Shown here in pieces: positions 52,190-61,850 of a stretch of DNA of 64,000 bases; within the stretch, counting starts at the first letter, position 1, and every line of letters begins with the position of its first letter. The notes under the pieces were generated by a model. That model ran no database searches. It was not told the DNA's origin and worked only from the letters and a program-made list of their open reading frames with translations. The translations under genes and the position numbers were made by a program. Source of the DNA: Sphingopyxis sp. JAI128 (GTDB lineage: Bacteria; Pseudomonadota; Alphaproteobacteria; Sphingomonadales; Sphingomonadaceae); the NCBI RefSeq assembly GCF_014207235.1, contig NZ_JACHDA010000001.1:248001-312000 (forward strand). The letters are read 5' to 3'.

Positions 52190-54222
52190 AGGAAATTCAC
52201 CATGGCCCAGCTGGCGAGGCCTACAAGACCGAGCAGCATCACAAACGCATATCCATAAACATAACCCGATTGCAGCCGGACCGCGAGACGGGTCCCCCCA
52301 GCGACGAGCGCGGCGGCGCCATCGGGACCGAAGCGGTCGATGGTGCCTTCATCGCCTTTCTTCCAGAAGAAGCGGCCGATCCAAAAGGCGGGCTTCACGA
52401 AGAGGACGTTATACAGCTCGTCGAAATACCATTTGTTGTACAGGAACTGGTGGAGCAGCTTGAACTGCGCCACGAAGCGCGCCGGCAACGTCGTGTTGCG
52501 AATATAGCTGTTCCACGCGAGGAACAGGCCGATAGCCATCACCGTGAACGGCGTCCATTTCACCCACAACGGCACTTCATGCGCGGCGTGCATCAGATGC
52601 TCGTCGAACGCGAGGCTGCCGTTCCAGAACGCCAAACCCTCTTCGGGGTAAATGAACGGATGGTGGAAGGCGATGCCCGCGAACACCGCGCCGATCGACA
52701 ATATGGCCAGCGGGATCAGCATCGTGATCGGGCTTTCGTGCGGGTGATACCCCGCTGTGCCGTCGCTGGGCGCGTCGTGGCCGTGGTCGGCGTGCGCATG
52801 ACCATCATGCCCGTGACCATGATCGTCGTGCACCGCATGCTGGATATGCTCGCTCTGTTCCCAGCGCGGCTTGCCGTGGAAGGTCAGGAAGACGAGGCGC
52901 CACGAATAGAAGCTGGTGAGGAAGGCGACGAAGACGCCGACCCAGAAAGCGATGACGCCGCCTCCGCCGCTCGCATAAGCCGCCTCGAGGATGCCGTCCT
53001 TCGAATAGAAGCCGGCAAAGCCCGCGACGCCTGCGATACCGACGCCGGTGATCGCCAGCGTGCCGAGCATCATCGCCCAATAGGTGATCGGGATCCGCTT
53101 CCGCAGCGCGCCATAATAACGCATGTCCTGCTCATGGTGCATGGCATGGATGACCGAACCGGCGCCAAGAAACAGCAGCGCCTTGAAGAAGGCGTGCGTG
53201 AACAGGTGGAACATCGCGGCGCCATAAGCGCCCGCACCCGCGGCGAAGAACATGTAGCCGAGCTGCGAACAGGTCGAATAAGCGATGACGCGCTTGATGT
53301 CCCACTGCGTCGTCGCGACCGTCGCGGCGAAGAAACAGGTCGCGGCGCCGACAAACATCACGACGCCCTGCGCAACGTCCGAGGTTTCGAACATCGGCGA
53401 CAGGCGGCACACCATGAACACGCCCGCGGTGACCATCGTCGCGGCGTGGATCAGCGCCGACACGGGGGTCGGGCCTTCCATCGCGTCGGGAAGCCATGTG
53501 TGCAGGCCAAGCTGCGCCGACTTGCCCATCGCGCCGATGAACAGCAGTAGGCAGAGGATCGTCATCGTATCGAGACGGAGCCCCAAGAAGCTGATCGTCG
53601 AACCCGCCATGCCCGGTGCGGCTGCAAGGATTTCGGGGATCGAGACGGTGCCGAAGACAAGGAAGGTGCCGAAAATGCCAAGCATGAAGCCCAAGTCACC
53701 CACACGGTTGACGACGAATGCCTTGATCGCCGCGGCATTGGCGCTCGGCTTCTTATACCAGAAACCGATGAGGAGGTACGACGCGAGACCGACGCCTTCC
53801 CAACCGAAGAACATCTGGACGAGATTGTTCGCAGTCACGAGCATCAGCATCGCGAAGGTGAAGAGCGAGAGATAGGCGAAGAAGCGCGGCTGATCCGGGT
53901 CTTCCTCCATATAGCCCCAGCTATAGAGGTGGACGAGCGCCGACACCGTCGTGATCACGACGAGCATCACCGCGGTCAGCGTATCGACGCGCAGTTCCCA
54001 ATTGAATTGGAGCGCGCCCGAACTGACCCAATGCAGCACGGTCATGACTTCCGCCTGCCCCGTCCCGAACACGAACGACAGGAAGATCGGCCAGCTCAGC
54101 GCGCAGCTGGTGAACAGCGCGCCCGTGGTGACCAGCTTCGATGCGAAGGGGCCGATGGCGCGCTGGCCAAGCCCTGCAACAAGCGCCGCCAGCAGCGGCA
54201 GGAAAACGATCGCCTGGATCAC
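52186..54222 (-). CDS. nuoL: NADH-quinone oxidoreductase subunit L
   Basis: 678 residues, the largest antiporter-like subunit, with the long C-terminal lateral helix region. Motifs are [40 protein letters not shown] and [20 protein letters not shown] very His/Asp-rich loop ([18 protein letters not shown], encoded at about 52766-52833) lies between membrane helices near residue 470. The gene starts 4 bp after nuoK ends. Confidence 0.96.
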   Translation of the reverse strand: MIQAIVFLPLLAALVAGLGQRAIGPFASKLVTTGALFTSCALSWPIFLSFVFGTGQAEVMTVLHWVSSGALQFNWELRVDTLTAVMLVVITTVSALVHLYSWGYMEEDPDQPRFFAYLSLFTFAMLMLVTANNLVQMFFGWEGVGLASYLLIGFWYKKPSANAAAIKAFVVNRVGDLGFMLGIFGTFLVFGTVSIPEILAAAPGMAGSTISFLGLRLDTMTILCLLLFIGAMGKSAQLGLHTWLPDAMEGPTPVSALIHAATMVTAGVFMVCRLSPMFETSDVAQGVVMFVGAATCFFAATVATTQWDIKRVIAYSTCSQLGYMFFAAGAGAYGAAMFHLFTHAFFKALLFLGAGSVIHAMHHEQDMRYYGALRKRIPITYWAMMLGTLAITGVGIAGVAGFAGFYSKDGILEAAYASGGGGVIAFWVGVFVAFLTSFYSWRLVFLTFHGKPRWEQSEHIQHAVHDDHGHGHDGHAHADHGHDAPSDGTAGYHPHESPITMLIPLAILSIGAVFAGIAFHHPFIYPEEGLAFWNGSLAFDEHLMHAAHEVPLWVKWTPFTVMAIGLFLAWNSYIRNTTLPARFVAQFKLLHQFLYNKWYFDELYNVLFVKPAFWIGRFFWKKGDEGTIDRFGPDGAAALVAGGTRLAVRLQSGYVYGYAFVMLLGLVGLASWAMVNFL

Positions 54223-54226
54223 CGGT

Positions 54227-54532
54227 TTACCCCTTCATCCGGTTGGCATCGTCGACGGCAATGGTGCCGCGGCCGCGGAAGTAAATGACGAGAATGGCAA
54301 GACCGATCGCGGCTTCACCCGCGGCGACGGTCAGCACGAACATCGAGAAGACCTGCCCAACAAGATCGTTCAGCGCCGCGCTGAACGCGACGAGGTTGAT
54401 GTTTACTGCCAGCAGGATCAGCTCGATCGCCATCAGGATGACGATGATATTCTTGCGGTTGATAAAGATGCCAAGCACGCCGAGCGTGAACAGCACCGCC
54501 GAAACGGCGAGATAGTGGCCGACCGAAATCAC
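54227..54532 (-). CDS. nuoK: NADH-quinone oxidoreductase subunit K
   Basis: 101 residues from a GTG at 54532 that overlaps the nuoJ stop (GTGA); the frame continues upstream only as a shadow of nuoJ. Three membrane helices are present with the conserved glutamates in [20 protein letters not shown] and [13 protein letters not shown]. The subunit is part of the proton path of complex I (like mitochondrial ND4L). The length matches the E. coli protein. Confidence 0.95.
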   Translation of the reverse strand: MISVGHYLAVSAVLFTLGVLGIFINRKNIIVILMAIELILLAVNINLVAFSAALNDLVGQVFSMFVLTVAAGEAAIGLAILVIYFRGRGTIAVDDANRMKG

Positions 54533-55140
54533 AATTCCATCCCCTGCCCGACGCCCGGATCGACAAGACGCGTCGCGTCCTGCGGACGGCGCTGGTTCTG
54601 CTTCGAGATATTCTGGGTGCGCACGCCGCCGCGCTGGCGATGCGTCAGCACGATCGCGCCGATCATCGCGACGAGCAGGACGATACCTGCCGCCTCGAAC
54701 AGAAAGATATAGCGCGTGTAAAGCAGCTCGCCGATCTGCTGGATATTGCTCTTGTCGCTGACCACCGGCGCGGCGCGCGCGGCGAGGTCGACTCCGCCCG
54801 CGCTCCATGCGCCAACCGCGAACACCAGTTCGGCGGCAAGGATGATCGCAACGAGCGCGCCCAGCGGCAGGTAACGCACGAAACCCGCGCGCAATTCGGC
54901 GAAATCGATGTCGAGCATCATCACGACGAACAGAAACAGCACCGCGACCGCGCCGACATAGACGATGACGAGCAGCATCGCGATGAACTCGGCGCCCGCG
55001 AGCAGCATCAGCCCCGCCGCGTTGAAGAAGGCGAGGATCAGCCACATGACGCTGTGGACCGGATTGCGCGCGAAAATCACCATGGCCGCGGAGGCGATGA
55101 CGATCGTCGCGAACAGGTAAAAGGCAAAGAGCTGGATCAT
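54529..55140 (-). CDS. nuoJ: NADH-quinone oxidoreductase subunit J
   Basis: 203 residues, five membrane helices. The central helix [19 protein letters not shown] has the conserved VGAVAVLF turn of the ND6 family. [20 protein letters not shown] is the last helix. The C-terminal tail ([20 protein letters not shown]) is hydrophilic. It overlaps nuoK by 4 bp and follows nuoI after 12 bp. Confidence 0.96.
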   Translation of the reverse strand: MIQLFAFYLFATIVIASAAMVIFARNPVHSVMWLILAFFNAAGLMLLAGAEFIAMLLVIVYVGAVAVLFLFVVMMLDIDFAELRAGFVRYLPLGALVAIILAAELVFAVGAWSAGGVDLAARAAPVVSDKSNIQQIGELLYTRYIFLFEAAGIVLLVAMIGAIVLTHRQRGGVRTQNISKQNQRRPQDATRLVDPGVGQGMEL

Positions 55141-55152
55141 GTGCGCGCGCCC

Positions 55153-55638
55153 TTATCGATAGGGCGCGTCGGCGGCAAGATTCGCCGCGATCGCGCGTTC
55201 CCATTTGTCGCCATTGGCGAGCAGCTTGGCCTTGTCATAGAGCAGTTCTTCGCGCGTTTCGGTCGCAAACTCGAAGTTCGGCCCCTCGACCACCGCATCG
55301 ACCGGGCAGGCTTCCTGACAGAAACCGCAATAGATGCATTTGGTCATGTCGATGTCGTAGCGCGTCGTGCGGCGGCTGCCGTCGTCGCGCGGCTCGGCCT
55401 CGATCGTGATCGCCTGCGCCGGGCACACCGCTTCGCACAGCTTACACGCGATGCAGCGTTCCTCGCCGTTCGGATAGCGACGCAGCGCATGCTCGCCACG
55501 GAAGCGCGGCGACAGCGGGTTCTTCTCGAACGGATAGTTGATCGTCGCCTTGGGCTTGAAGAAATATTTGAGCGTGAGGGCGTGCGCCTTCACAAATTCC
55601 CACAAGGTGAAGCTTTTGACGAGATGGGCGATGGTCAT
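55153..55638 (-). CDS. nuoI: NADH-quinone oxidoreductase subunit I
   Basis: 161 residues from the ATG at 55638. Two ferredoxin motifs, [12 protein letters not shown] and [12 protein letters not shown], bind the N6a and N6b clusters that pass electrons toward quinone. The N-terminal amphipathic helix ([20 protein letters not shown]) places it at the membrane. The start overlaps the preceding 128-residue gene by ATGA rather than nuoH directly. Confidence 0.97.
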   Translation of the reverse strand: MTIAHLVKSFTLWEFVKAHALTLKYFFKPKATINYPFEKNPLSPRFRGEHALRRYPNGEERCIACKLCEAVCPAQAITIEAEPRDDGSRRTTRYDIDMTKCIYCGFCQEACPVDAVVEGPNFEFATETREELLYDKAKLLANGDKWERAIAANLAADAPYR

Positions 55639-56021
55639 TGCACGCTCTCCTGCGGAGTCCTTTCGGATTCCTTCAATTGGCAAGTGCCCTTCGAGGTTTC
55701 AGTGAAGGTGTTCAACCCATCATCCTGGACATCGACCCAACCGATACGAATTCCGTACGCGAGCAAATCATCGGACAGACGAGCGATCATGAATCTACTT
55801 TCGGATTCCTTCTTCAGCCCCACGACCCATTCAGGCTCCGCATTTGGTTCGCCGACAAATAACATCGTCGGTCGAGACGTAACTCGTGTTGCCAAACTCG
55901 TTGTCAACTCGTTGGGGATTGGCACGTTGATCATAGCCACAGAGTCCTGCGGTACTGGAGTGCCATCAGGCGCAGCTGTAAGCCCACACGATAAGATGGC
56001 AGCGGCAATCGACAGGCTCAT
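55635..56021 (-). CDS. Unknown 128-residue protein inserted between nuoH and nuoI
   Basis: The ATG at 56021 overlaps the nuoH stop (ATGA, 56018-56021) and the stop overlaps the nuoI start (55635-55638). The N-terminus [20 protein letters not shown] resembles a short lipoprotein or signal sequence with Cys12. The rest is soluble, with [40 protein letters not shown] and a second Cys near the C-terminus (KGTCQLKE). I do not recognise a family. Third codon positions look clearly less GC-rich than in neighbouring nuo genes. An exported protein made from the complex I transcript is possible. Confidence 0.75.
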   Translation of the reverse strand: MSLSIAAAILSCGLTAAPDGTPVPQDSVAMINVPIPNELTTSLATRVTSRPTMLFVGEPNAEPEWVVGLKKESESRFMIARLSDDLLAYGIRIGWVDVQDDGLNTFTETSKGTCQLKESERTPQESVQ

Positions 56022-57064
56022 GCCCCATACCTCGTCAGCATCAGCCAGCCGGAAATCAGGAAGATCCAGATCAGCGAGATCGGCAGGAACACCTTCCAAC
56101 CCAGCCGCATCAGTTGGTCATAGCGGTAGCGCGGGACGGTCGCCTTGACCCAGCTGAAGACGAAGAAGAAGAACAGGATCTTCGCGAACAGCCAGATGAT
56201 GCCGGGAACGGCATAAAGCGGCGCCCAGTCGATCGGCGGCAGCCAGCCGCCCCAGAACAGCACCGCATTCAGCGTCGCCATCAGCAGCACATTGGCATAT
56301 TCGCCGAGCCAGAACAGCGCGAAGCTCATCGACGAATATTCGGTCTGATAGCCCGCGACGAGCTCCGATTCCGCTTCGGTCAAGTCGAACGGCGCGCGCG
56401 CGGTTTCGGCGAGCGACGAGATCAGGAACATCACCGCGAGCGGGAAAAGCAGCAGGTTGAATCCAAAGGCGTTGACGAAGCCGAGGCCATGGCCCTGCTG
56501 CGCTTTCACGATCTCGTTCATGTTGAAGCTGTCGGCGAAGAGCACGACGCCGATCAGGATGAACCCGATCGACACTTCATAGCTGATCATCTGTGCTGAG
56601 GCGCGCATCGCCGAAAAGAAGGGATATTTCGAGTTCGACGCCCAGCCCGACAGGATCACGCCATAGACGCCAAGCGACGAGATCGCGAGAATGTAGAGCA
56701 ATCCGACATTGATGTCGGCGAGCACCGCGCCCGAATTGAACGGGATCACCGCCCAGGCGAGCAGCGCGACGGTGAAGGTGATGATCGGCGCGATCAGAAA
56801 CAGGCCCCTGTTGGCGCCCGACGGGATGATCGTTTCCTGCAGGAACACCTTCAGACCGTCGGCGAACGACTGCAGCAGGCCAAAGGGGCCGACGACGTTC
56901 GGGCCGCGGCGCAGTGCGATCGCCGCCCAGATCTTGCGGTCGGCATAGATGATCATCGCGACCGCGAGCATCAGCGGCAGCGCGATGAGCAGGATGCCTG
57001 CAATCGTCGCGACACCCCACGCCCAGTTCGGGTCCATGCCCCACGAGATAAAGGTCTCGGTCAT
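56018..57064 (-). CDS. nuoH: NADH-quinone oxidoreductase subunit H
   Basis: 348 residues, eight membrane helices. Signatures are [30 protein letters not shown] and the [20 protein letters not shown] region, whose Glu residues line the quinone chamber. It connects the peripheral arm to the proton pumps. It is coupled upstream to a 45-residue gene (ATGA at 57061-57064) and downstream to the 128-residue gene. Confidence 0.97.
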   Translation of the reverse strand: MTETFISWGMDPNWAWGVATIAGILLIALPLMLAVAMIIYADRKIWAAIALRRGPNVVGPFGLLQSFADGLKVFLQETIIPSGANRGLFLIAPIITFTVALLAWAVIPFNSGAVLADINVGLLYILAISSLGVYGVILSGWASNSKYPFFSAMRASAQMISYEVSIGFILIGVVLFADSFNMNEIVKAQQGHGLGFVNAFGFNLLLFPLAVMFLISSLAETARAPFDLTEAESELVAGYQTEYSSMSFALFWLGEYANVLLMATLNAVLFWGGWLPPIDWAPLYAVPGIIWLFAKILFFFFVFSWVKATVPRYRYDQLMRLGWKVFLPISLIWIFLISGWLMLTRYGA

Positions 57065-57198
57065 TTCCGCGCCCCGTCCTCGTTGCGCCAGCCATTATGC
57101 GGGCCGGGCTTTTCGGACTTGCGCGGATTGAACCCGCGCCACACCGAATAGCCCATCCCGACCAGCAACACGCTGGCAATCGCATGCACCGGGGTCAT
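57061..57198 (-). CDS. Small 45-residue protein between nuoG and nuoH
   Basis: The ATG at 57198 overlaps the stop of the preceding 92-residue gene, and its TGA overlaps the nuoH start (57061-57064). The product has one hydrophobic stretch ([19 protein letters not shown]) followed by a basic, Pro/Asn-rich tail ([19 protein letters not shown]). A single-pass membrane protein is likely. It is too small to judge by composition alone, but the double 4-bp overlap supports translation. Unknown function. Confidence 0.6.
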   Translation of the reverse strand: MTPVHAIASVLLVGMGYSVWRGFNPRKSEKPGPHNGWRNEDGARK

Positions 57199-57473
57199 TC
57201 CCCTGCTCCTCTAATTGGCAGTCGAGCGTCGAGAAGCCACAAAAGCGCCGCACCGAAGAAGGGCCAAGCAGCCGACGAAAGACCCGACGCCAGCGCCGTA
57301 AGCACCATCAAAATTGCGCTCGGACTATGTGATTCATAGGGCGAAGCAACGCCGCTGGACACCATGTCCCACTGGCTGCCAAGCACGCCAGCGAAGGTCA
57401 TCACGGCAACGATAATCGCTACCCAAAACAGGATCAGCGACCCATTTTGCATGGATTTTACGTAGAGGCTCAT
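57195..57473 (-). CDS. Unknown 92-residue membrane protein between nuoG and nuoH
   Basis: The ATG at 57473 overlaps the nuoG stop (57470-57473) and its stop overlaps the 45-residue gene. Two hydrophobic segments: LILFWVAIIVAVMTFAGVLG (about 13-32) and AILMVLTALASGLSSAAWPF, which continues to ALLWLL. Between them is a short polar loop (DMVSSGVASPYESHSPS). The gene is less GC-rich than nuoG and nuoH. I do not recognise a family. Confidence 0.72.
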   Translation of the reverse strand: MSLYVKSMQNGSLILFWVAIIVAVMTFAGVLGSQWDMVSSGVASPYESHSPSAILMVLTALASGLSSAAWPFFGAALLWLLDARLPIRGAGE

Positions 57474-59482
57474 TCCGCGGCCTCCGCAAAATCGACGCCA
57501 TGGATCAGCTCTTCCGAGCAGCGCTGCATCGTCGGCGACGCGCGGCAGATGGCGTTGGTGAGGTAGAAATCCTTGATCGGCGACGGAATTGCGCGCGCCT
57601 CGGGCTTCGCGGGCAGCTTCGGCACCGTCCAGCCATAGTCGGCAATCCCCTCGACACCGAGCGCCGGCACCGCCGCGATCATCGCCGCGCGGCATTCGTC
57701 GAAGCTATCGAAGCCGACCGACACGCCGAGCGCATCGGCGAGGGCGCGGAAAATGCTCCAGTCCTCGCGCGCGTCGCCGGGCGCAAACACCGCCTTTTCG
57801 CTGCGCTGGACGCGGCCTTCGGTATTGACCGTCGTGAAGTCCTTTTCGGTCCACGCGGCCGCCGGCAGGATGACGTCGGCGGCATGCGCGCCCTTGTCGC
57901 CGTGGTGGCCGACATAGACTTTGAACGTATCGGGCAGCGCCGCGAAATCGACTTCGTCGGCGCCGAGGAAGAAGGCGAGCTTCGGCTTCGCTGCGATCAC
58001 ATCCTTGATCCCGCGCGGCAGGCCATAGCCGAGCATCAGCGATCCCATGCGCGCGGCCGAGAAATGCACGACATTGTAGCCGTTCCAGCCGTCCCGGACC
58101 GCATTCACGGCCTTGGCGAGCGCGAGGCCCGCGCCATGGACGCCGGGAACCGACAAGGCGCCGCCGCCGAAGACCAGCATCGGCCGCTCGGCGCCCTTCA
58201 GCGCGTCGGTCACATGCTGCGGCAACTTCGCGACGAGCGAGGCGTCGTCGCCCAGCCATTCGGTCCTGTAGGTAAGATCGGTTTCAGGGCCGATCGCAAA
58301 GACCTTCGCGCCCTTCTTCCACACCGCCTTGCGGACGCGCGTATTGATCAGCGGCGCTTCCCACCGCAGGTTCGTACCGACGAGCAGGATCACGTCGGCA
58401 TTTTCCGCCTCGGCAATCGTCGTGTTGAAATTGACCGCCGACAGGCTGGTGACGTCATAATCGAGCCCCGTCTGGCGCCCCTCAAGCAGGGTGCCACCGA
58501 GCGCGTTGACGAGCGATTTCGCCGCGAACATCGTCTCGCAATCGACCAGATCGCCCGCGATCGCCGCGACCGACGATCCGGCGTTCACCGCCTTGATCGC
58601 CTCGAACGCCTCGGCCCATGTCGCTTCGACCATCTGGCCGCTCTTGCGCACATAGGGCCGGTCGAGGCGGCGGCGGACCAGGCCGTCGACATGGTGGCGC
58701 GTCTTGTCGCTCGCCCATTCCTCATTCACATCATCGTTGACGCGCGGCAGCACGCGCAGCACCTGCCGCCCGCGGCTGTCGATGCGGACATTGGTGCCGA
58801 CCGCATCCATCATGTCGATGCCCAGCGTCTTGGTCAGCTCCCACGGACGCGCTTCAAACGCATAGGGCTTCGACGTCAGCGCGCCAACGGGGCAGAGGTC
58901 GACGACATTGCCCGAAAGCTCGCTCTGGATGGCATGCTCCAGATACGACGTAATCTGCATATTCTCGCCGCGATAGATCGCGCCGATATCCTCGACGCCC
59001 GCGACTTCCTCCGCGAAGCGGACGCAGCGCGTGCACTGGATACAGCGGGTCATCACCGTCTTGACGATCGGTCCCATATATTTTTCGGTGACGGCGCGCT
59101 TGTTCTCGTCATAGCGCGTCGCGCCGCGGCCATAGGCGACCGACTGGTCCTGCAGGTCGCACTCGCCGCCCTGATCGCAGATCGGGCAGTCGAGCGGGTG
59201 GTTGATGAGCAGAAACTCCATCACCCCTTCGCGCGCCTTTTTGACCATCGGGCTGTCGGTGCGGATCACCTGCCCCTCGGCGGTCGGCAGCGCGCACGAC
59301 GCTTGCGGTTTCGGCGGGCCCGGTGCGACCTCGACAAGGCACATGCGGCAATTGCCGGCGATCGACAGGCGCTCATGGTAACAGAAGCGCGGAATTTCCT
59401 TCCCCGCCATCTCGCACGCCTGCAGGACGGTCGCGCCCTGCGGAACATCGAGTTCTACGCCATCTACGGTTACTTTAGGCAT
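57470..59482 (-). CDS. nuoG: NADH-quinone oxidoreductase subunit G
   Basis: 670 residues from the ATG at 59482, which shares one base with the nuoF stop (TAATG). The N-terminal 2Fe-2S domain has CYHERLSIAGNCRMC and the C in QASCALP. The following cluster motifs are HPLDCPICDQGGECDLQ and CIQCTRCVRFAEEVAG, with a further Cys in NVVDLCPVGAL. A molybdopterin-oxidoreductase-like domain fills the rest without a cofactor role. It carries the electron wire from NuoE/F. Confidence 0.96.
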   Translation of the reverse strand: MPKVTVDGVELDVPQGATVLQACEMAGKEIPRFCYHERLSIAGNCRMCLVEVAPGPPKPQASCALPTAEGQVIRTDSPMVKKAREGVMEFLLINHPLDCPICDQGGECDLQDQSVAYGRGATRYDENKRAVTEKYMGPIVKTVMTRCIQCTRCVRFAEEVAGVEDIGAIYRGENMQITSYLEHAIQSELSGNVVDLCPVGALTSKPYAFEARPWELTKTLGIDMMDAVGTNVRIDSRGRQVLRVLPRVNDDVNEEWASDKTRHHVDGLVRRRLDRPYVRKSGQMVEATWAEAFEAIKAVNAGSSVAAIAGDLVDCETMFAAKSLVNALGGTLLEGRQTGLDYDVTSLSAVNFNTTIAEAENADVILLVGTNLRWEAPLINTRVRKAVWKKGAKVFAIGPETDLTYRTEWLGDDASLVAKLPQHVTDALKGAERPMLVFGGGALSVPGVHGAGLALAKAVNAVRDGWNGYNVVHFSAARMGSLMLGYGLPRGIKDVIAAKPKLAFFLGADEVDFAALPDTFKVYVGHHGDKGAHAADVILPAAAWTEKDFTTVNTEGRVQRSEKAVFAPGDAREDWSIFRALADALGVSVGFDSFDECRAAMIAAVPALGVEGIADYGWTVPKLPAKPEARAIPSPIKDFYLTNAICRASPTMQRCSEELIHGVDFAEAAE

Positions 59483-60774
59483 TATTCGGCTGCCTCCAGC
59501 GCGCCGCCATTCTCGCGGATGCGGCGTTCGATTTCGGGGCGGAAATGCTTGATCAGGCCCTGGATCGGCCATGCCGCGGCATCGCCGAGCGCGCAGATGG
59601 TGTGGCCTTCGACCTGTTTGGTCACGTCGAACAAAGTGTCGATCTCGCTGATGTCGGCGTCGCCGGTGCGCAGCCGTTCCATCACGCGCCACATCCAGCC
59701 GGTGCCTTCGCGGCACGGCGTGCACTGGCCGCAGCTTTCATGCTTGTAGAAATAGCTGATGCGGCTGATCGCCTGGACGACGTCGGTCGACTTGTCCATC
59801 ACGATCGCGGCGGCGGTGCCCAGCCCCGACCCGACGGCCTTCAGCCCGTCGAAGTCCATCGGCGCGTCCATGATCTCGGCTGCGGGCACCAGCGGCACCG
59901 ACGATCCGCCGGGGATCACCGCGAGCAGATTATCCCAGCCGCCGCGAATCCCGCCGCAATGCGTGTCGATCAGCTCGCGGAAGGTGATGCCCATCTCTTC
60001 CTCGACGACGCAGGGCTTGTTCACATGGCCGCTGATCTGGAAGAGCTTGGTGCCCTTGTTATTCTCGCGCCCAAAGCTCGCGAACCACGGCGCGCCGCGG
60101 CGCAGGATCGTCGGGACGACCGCGATGCTCTCGACATTGTTCACCGTCGTCGGGCAGCCATAGAGGCCCGCCCCCGCCGGGAACGGCGGTTTCAGGCGCG
60201 GCTGGCCCTTCTTGCCCTCGAGGCTTTCGATCATCGCGGTTTCTTCGCCGCAGATATAGGCGCCCGCGCCGCGGTGGACGAAGACGTCGAAATCATAACC
60301 CGACTTCGCCGCATTCTTGCCGAGCAGCCCGGCGTCATACGCCTCTTGCACCGCCGCGAACAACGTCTCGGCCTCGCGGATGAACTCGCCGCGGATATAG
60401 ATATAGGCAGCGCGTGCGCGCATCGCGAAGCCCGCGATCAGTGCGCCTTCGATCAGCTTGTGCGGATCGTGGCGGATGATTTCGCGGTCCTTGCACGAAC
60501 CGGGTTCGGATTCGTCGGCGTTGATGACGAGGAAGCTCGGGCGGTCGGCGCGCGGCTCCTTCGGCATGAACGACCATTTGAGGCCGGTCGGGAAGCCCGC
60601 GCCGCCACGGCCGCGCAGCCCCGACGCCTTGATCTCCTCGATGATCGCGTCCTGGCCGCGGCTCATCAGATCCTTGGTATTGTCCCAATCGCCGCGCGCC
60701 TGCGCGCTTTTCAGGTTCCACGGCTGAAAGCCATAGAGATTGGTGAAGATGCGATCCTTGTCGGCGAGGCTCAT
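59482..60774 (-). CDS. nuoF: NADH-quinone oxidoreductase subunit F (NADH- and FMN-binding)
   Basis: 430 residues. The NADH-binding [16 protein letters not shown] near residue 54, the FMN-binding [15 protein letters not shown] region and the 4Fe-4S motif [17 protein letters not shown] near residue 350 (plus the later Cys in HTICALGD) are all present. This subunit accepts hydride from NADH. A palindromic repeat separates it from nuoE, unlike the overlapping joints elsewhere. Confidence 0.97.
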   Translation of the reverse strand: MSLADKDRIFTNLYGFQPWNLKSAQARGDWDNTKDLMSRGQDAIIEEIKASGLRGRGGAGFPTGLKWSFMPKEPRADRPSFLVINADESEPGSCKDREIIRHDPHKLIEGALIAGFAMRARAAYIYIRGEFIREAETLFAAVQEAYDAGLLGKNAAKSGYDFDVFVHRGAGAYICGEETAMIESLEGKKGQPRLKPPFPAGAGLYGCPTTVNNVESIAVVPTILRRGAPWFASFGRENNKGTKLFQISGHVNKPCVVEEEMGITFRELIDTHCGGIRGGWDNLLAVIPGGSSVPLVPAAEIMDAPMDFDGLKAVGSGLGTAAAIVMDKSTDVVQAISRISYFYKHESCGQCTPCREGTGWMWRVMERLRTGDADISEIDTLFDVTKQVEGHTICALGDAAAWPIQGLIKHFRPEIERRIRENGGALEAAE

Positions 60775-60784
60775 GCGACCTCTC

Positions 60785-60872
60785 CCAACTCGTCACCCCG
60801 GACTTGATCCGGGGTCCAAGCAACGCACGTGGTCATGGATGCCGGATCAAGTCCGGCATGACGAAGAGTTGG
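60785..60872. repeat. Palindromic REP-like element between nuoE and nuoF
   Basis: The 88-bp element begins CCAACTCGTCACCCCGGACT and ends in the complementary TGACGAAGAGTTGG. Inside, CGGACTTGATCCGG pairs with CCGGATCAAGTCCG. CCAACT (60785-60790) pairs with AGTTGG (60867-60872) at the base. The GGACTTGATCCGG-type arms are common in dispersed intergenic repeats of sphingomonads and related alphaproteobacteria. It fills most of the 106-bp nuoE-nuoF gap. Confidence 0.85.
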
Positions 60873-60880
60873 AACATGGA

Positions 60881-61555
60881 TCATGCCTCCCACTCCTTCC
60901 GATAGTCGTGGTTGGCCTTCACCATTTCCTTTAACGTCGTCGGGCCGCCCTCGGGCTCGCTCGTATGACGCCCGGCAATCTGCGTCCCCGCCTTCGGCGC
61001 ATCACCGGCGGCGAGCGCGTCAAGGATGCGCGTCATGCTATCGTAGTCGAGATCTTCGTAATTATCGTCGTTGATCTGGACCATCGGCGCGTTGGTGCAG
61101 GTGCCCATGCATTCGACCTCGGTCAGCGTGAACAGGCCGTCGGGCGTCGTCTTGCCCTTGGTCATGCCGCGGTTCTTGCACGCGGCCATGACATCGTCCG
61201 ACCCGCGCAGCAGGCACGGCGTCGTGCCGCACACCTGCACATGATAACGGCCGACGGGCACGAGATTGTACATCGTGTAGAAGGTCGCGACCTCATAGGC
61301 GCGCATGAACGGCATATCGAGCTGCGCCGCGACGAACTCGATAACCGGCACGGGCAGCCAGCCCTGCGTCTGCGTCTCGGCGCCGACCTGGCGCTGCGCG
61401 AGGTCGAGCAACGGCATTACCGCCGAACGCTGGCGTCCCGCGGGATAGCGTGCGATCACGGCCTTCGCCTTCTCGGCATTCTCCGCCGTCCACGCAAAAT
61501 TGCCCCAGCGGGCGCGGGTTTCGGCTTCGTCAGGAATTTGGGGTGCATCAGCCAT
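60881..61555 (-). CDS. nuoE: NADH-quinone oxidoreductase subunit E
   Basis: 224 residues. The thioredoxin-like 2Fe-2S domain has cysteines in VQVCGTTPCLLRGS and VECMGTCTNAPMV, binding the N1a cluster. N-terminal helices ARWGNFAWTAENAEKAKAVI precede. The C-terminus is longer than in E. coli and carries a Gly/Pro/Lys-rich tail ending NHDYRKEWEA. It forms the NADH module with NuoF and NuoG. The start overlaps the end of the 100-residue gene by 8 bp. Confidence 0.96.
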   Translation of the reverse strand: MADAPQIPDEAETRARWGNFAWTAENAEKAKAVIARYPAGRQRSAVMPLLDLAQRQVGAETQTQGWLPVPVIEFVAAQLDMPFMRAYEVATFYTMYNLVPVGRYHVQVCGTTPCLLRGSDDVMAACKNRGMTKGKTTPDGLFTLTEVECMGTCTNAPMVQINDDNYEDLDYDSMTRILDALAAGDAPKAGTQIAGRHTSEPEGGPTTLKEMVKANHDYRKEWEA

Positions 61556-61850
61556 TCGCTGTAATCTTTCCCGCGTAGAATGTCTTTTCGGCTCTGAGCA
61601 AACGCTGCCTCCGCTTACGCAGATAAAAGCCTGCGGCGGTCAGGAACAGGATTGCGGCCGAGTTTTGAAGGGCAGTGTTCATCGGCATCTGACCCAGTGC
61701 GTACAATTGCCAAATAGCCGTTGCAGCCACCACGGCAGCGCCGAGGAACAAATAGCGCTCCCAAAAAGCCGAAGGCGCCTGCTTTGGGGCGCGTCCGAAT
61801 TTCACGTCCTGCGCGTGAACCTGATTCCAGAAGCGGGGGAGATCGCTCAC
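61548..61850 (-). CDS. Unknown 100-residue membrane protein between nuoD and nuoE
   Basis: The ATG at 61850 overlaps the nuoD stop (61847-61850) and its 3' end overlaps nuoE by 8 bp. Two hydrophobic helices, [20 protein letters not shown] (about 33-52) and [18 protein letters not shown] (about 60-77), are followed by a basic stretch [12 protein letters not shown]. The N-terminus is soluble ([16 protein letters not shown]). Composition is less GC-rich than nuoD and nuoE. No family recognised. Confidence 0.75.
   Translation of the reverse strand: MSDLPRFWNQVHAQDVKFGRAPKQAPSAFWERYLFLGAAVVAATAIWQLYALGQMPMNTALQNSAAILFLTAAGFYLRKRRQRLLRAEKTFYAGKITANG

Noticed and set aside
57500-59749. A 749-codon plus-strand open frame opposite nuoG
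   Set aside because: His/Arg/Asp-rich shadow translation of nuoG with no domain; nuoG itself is fully supported.
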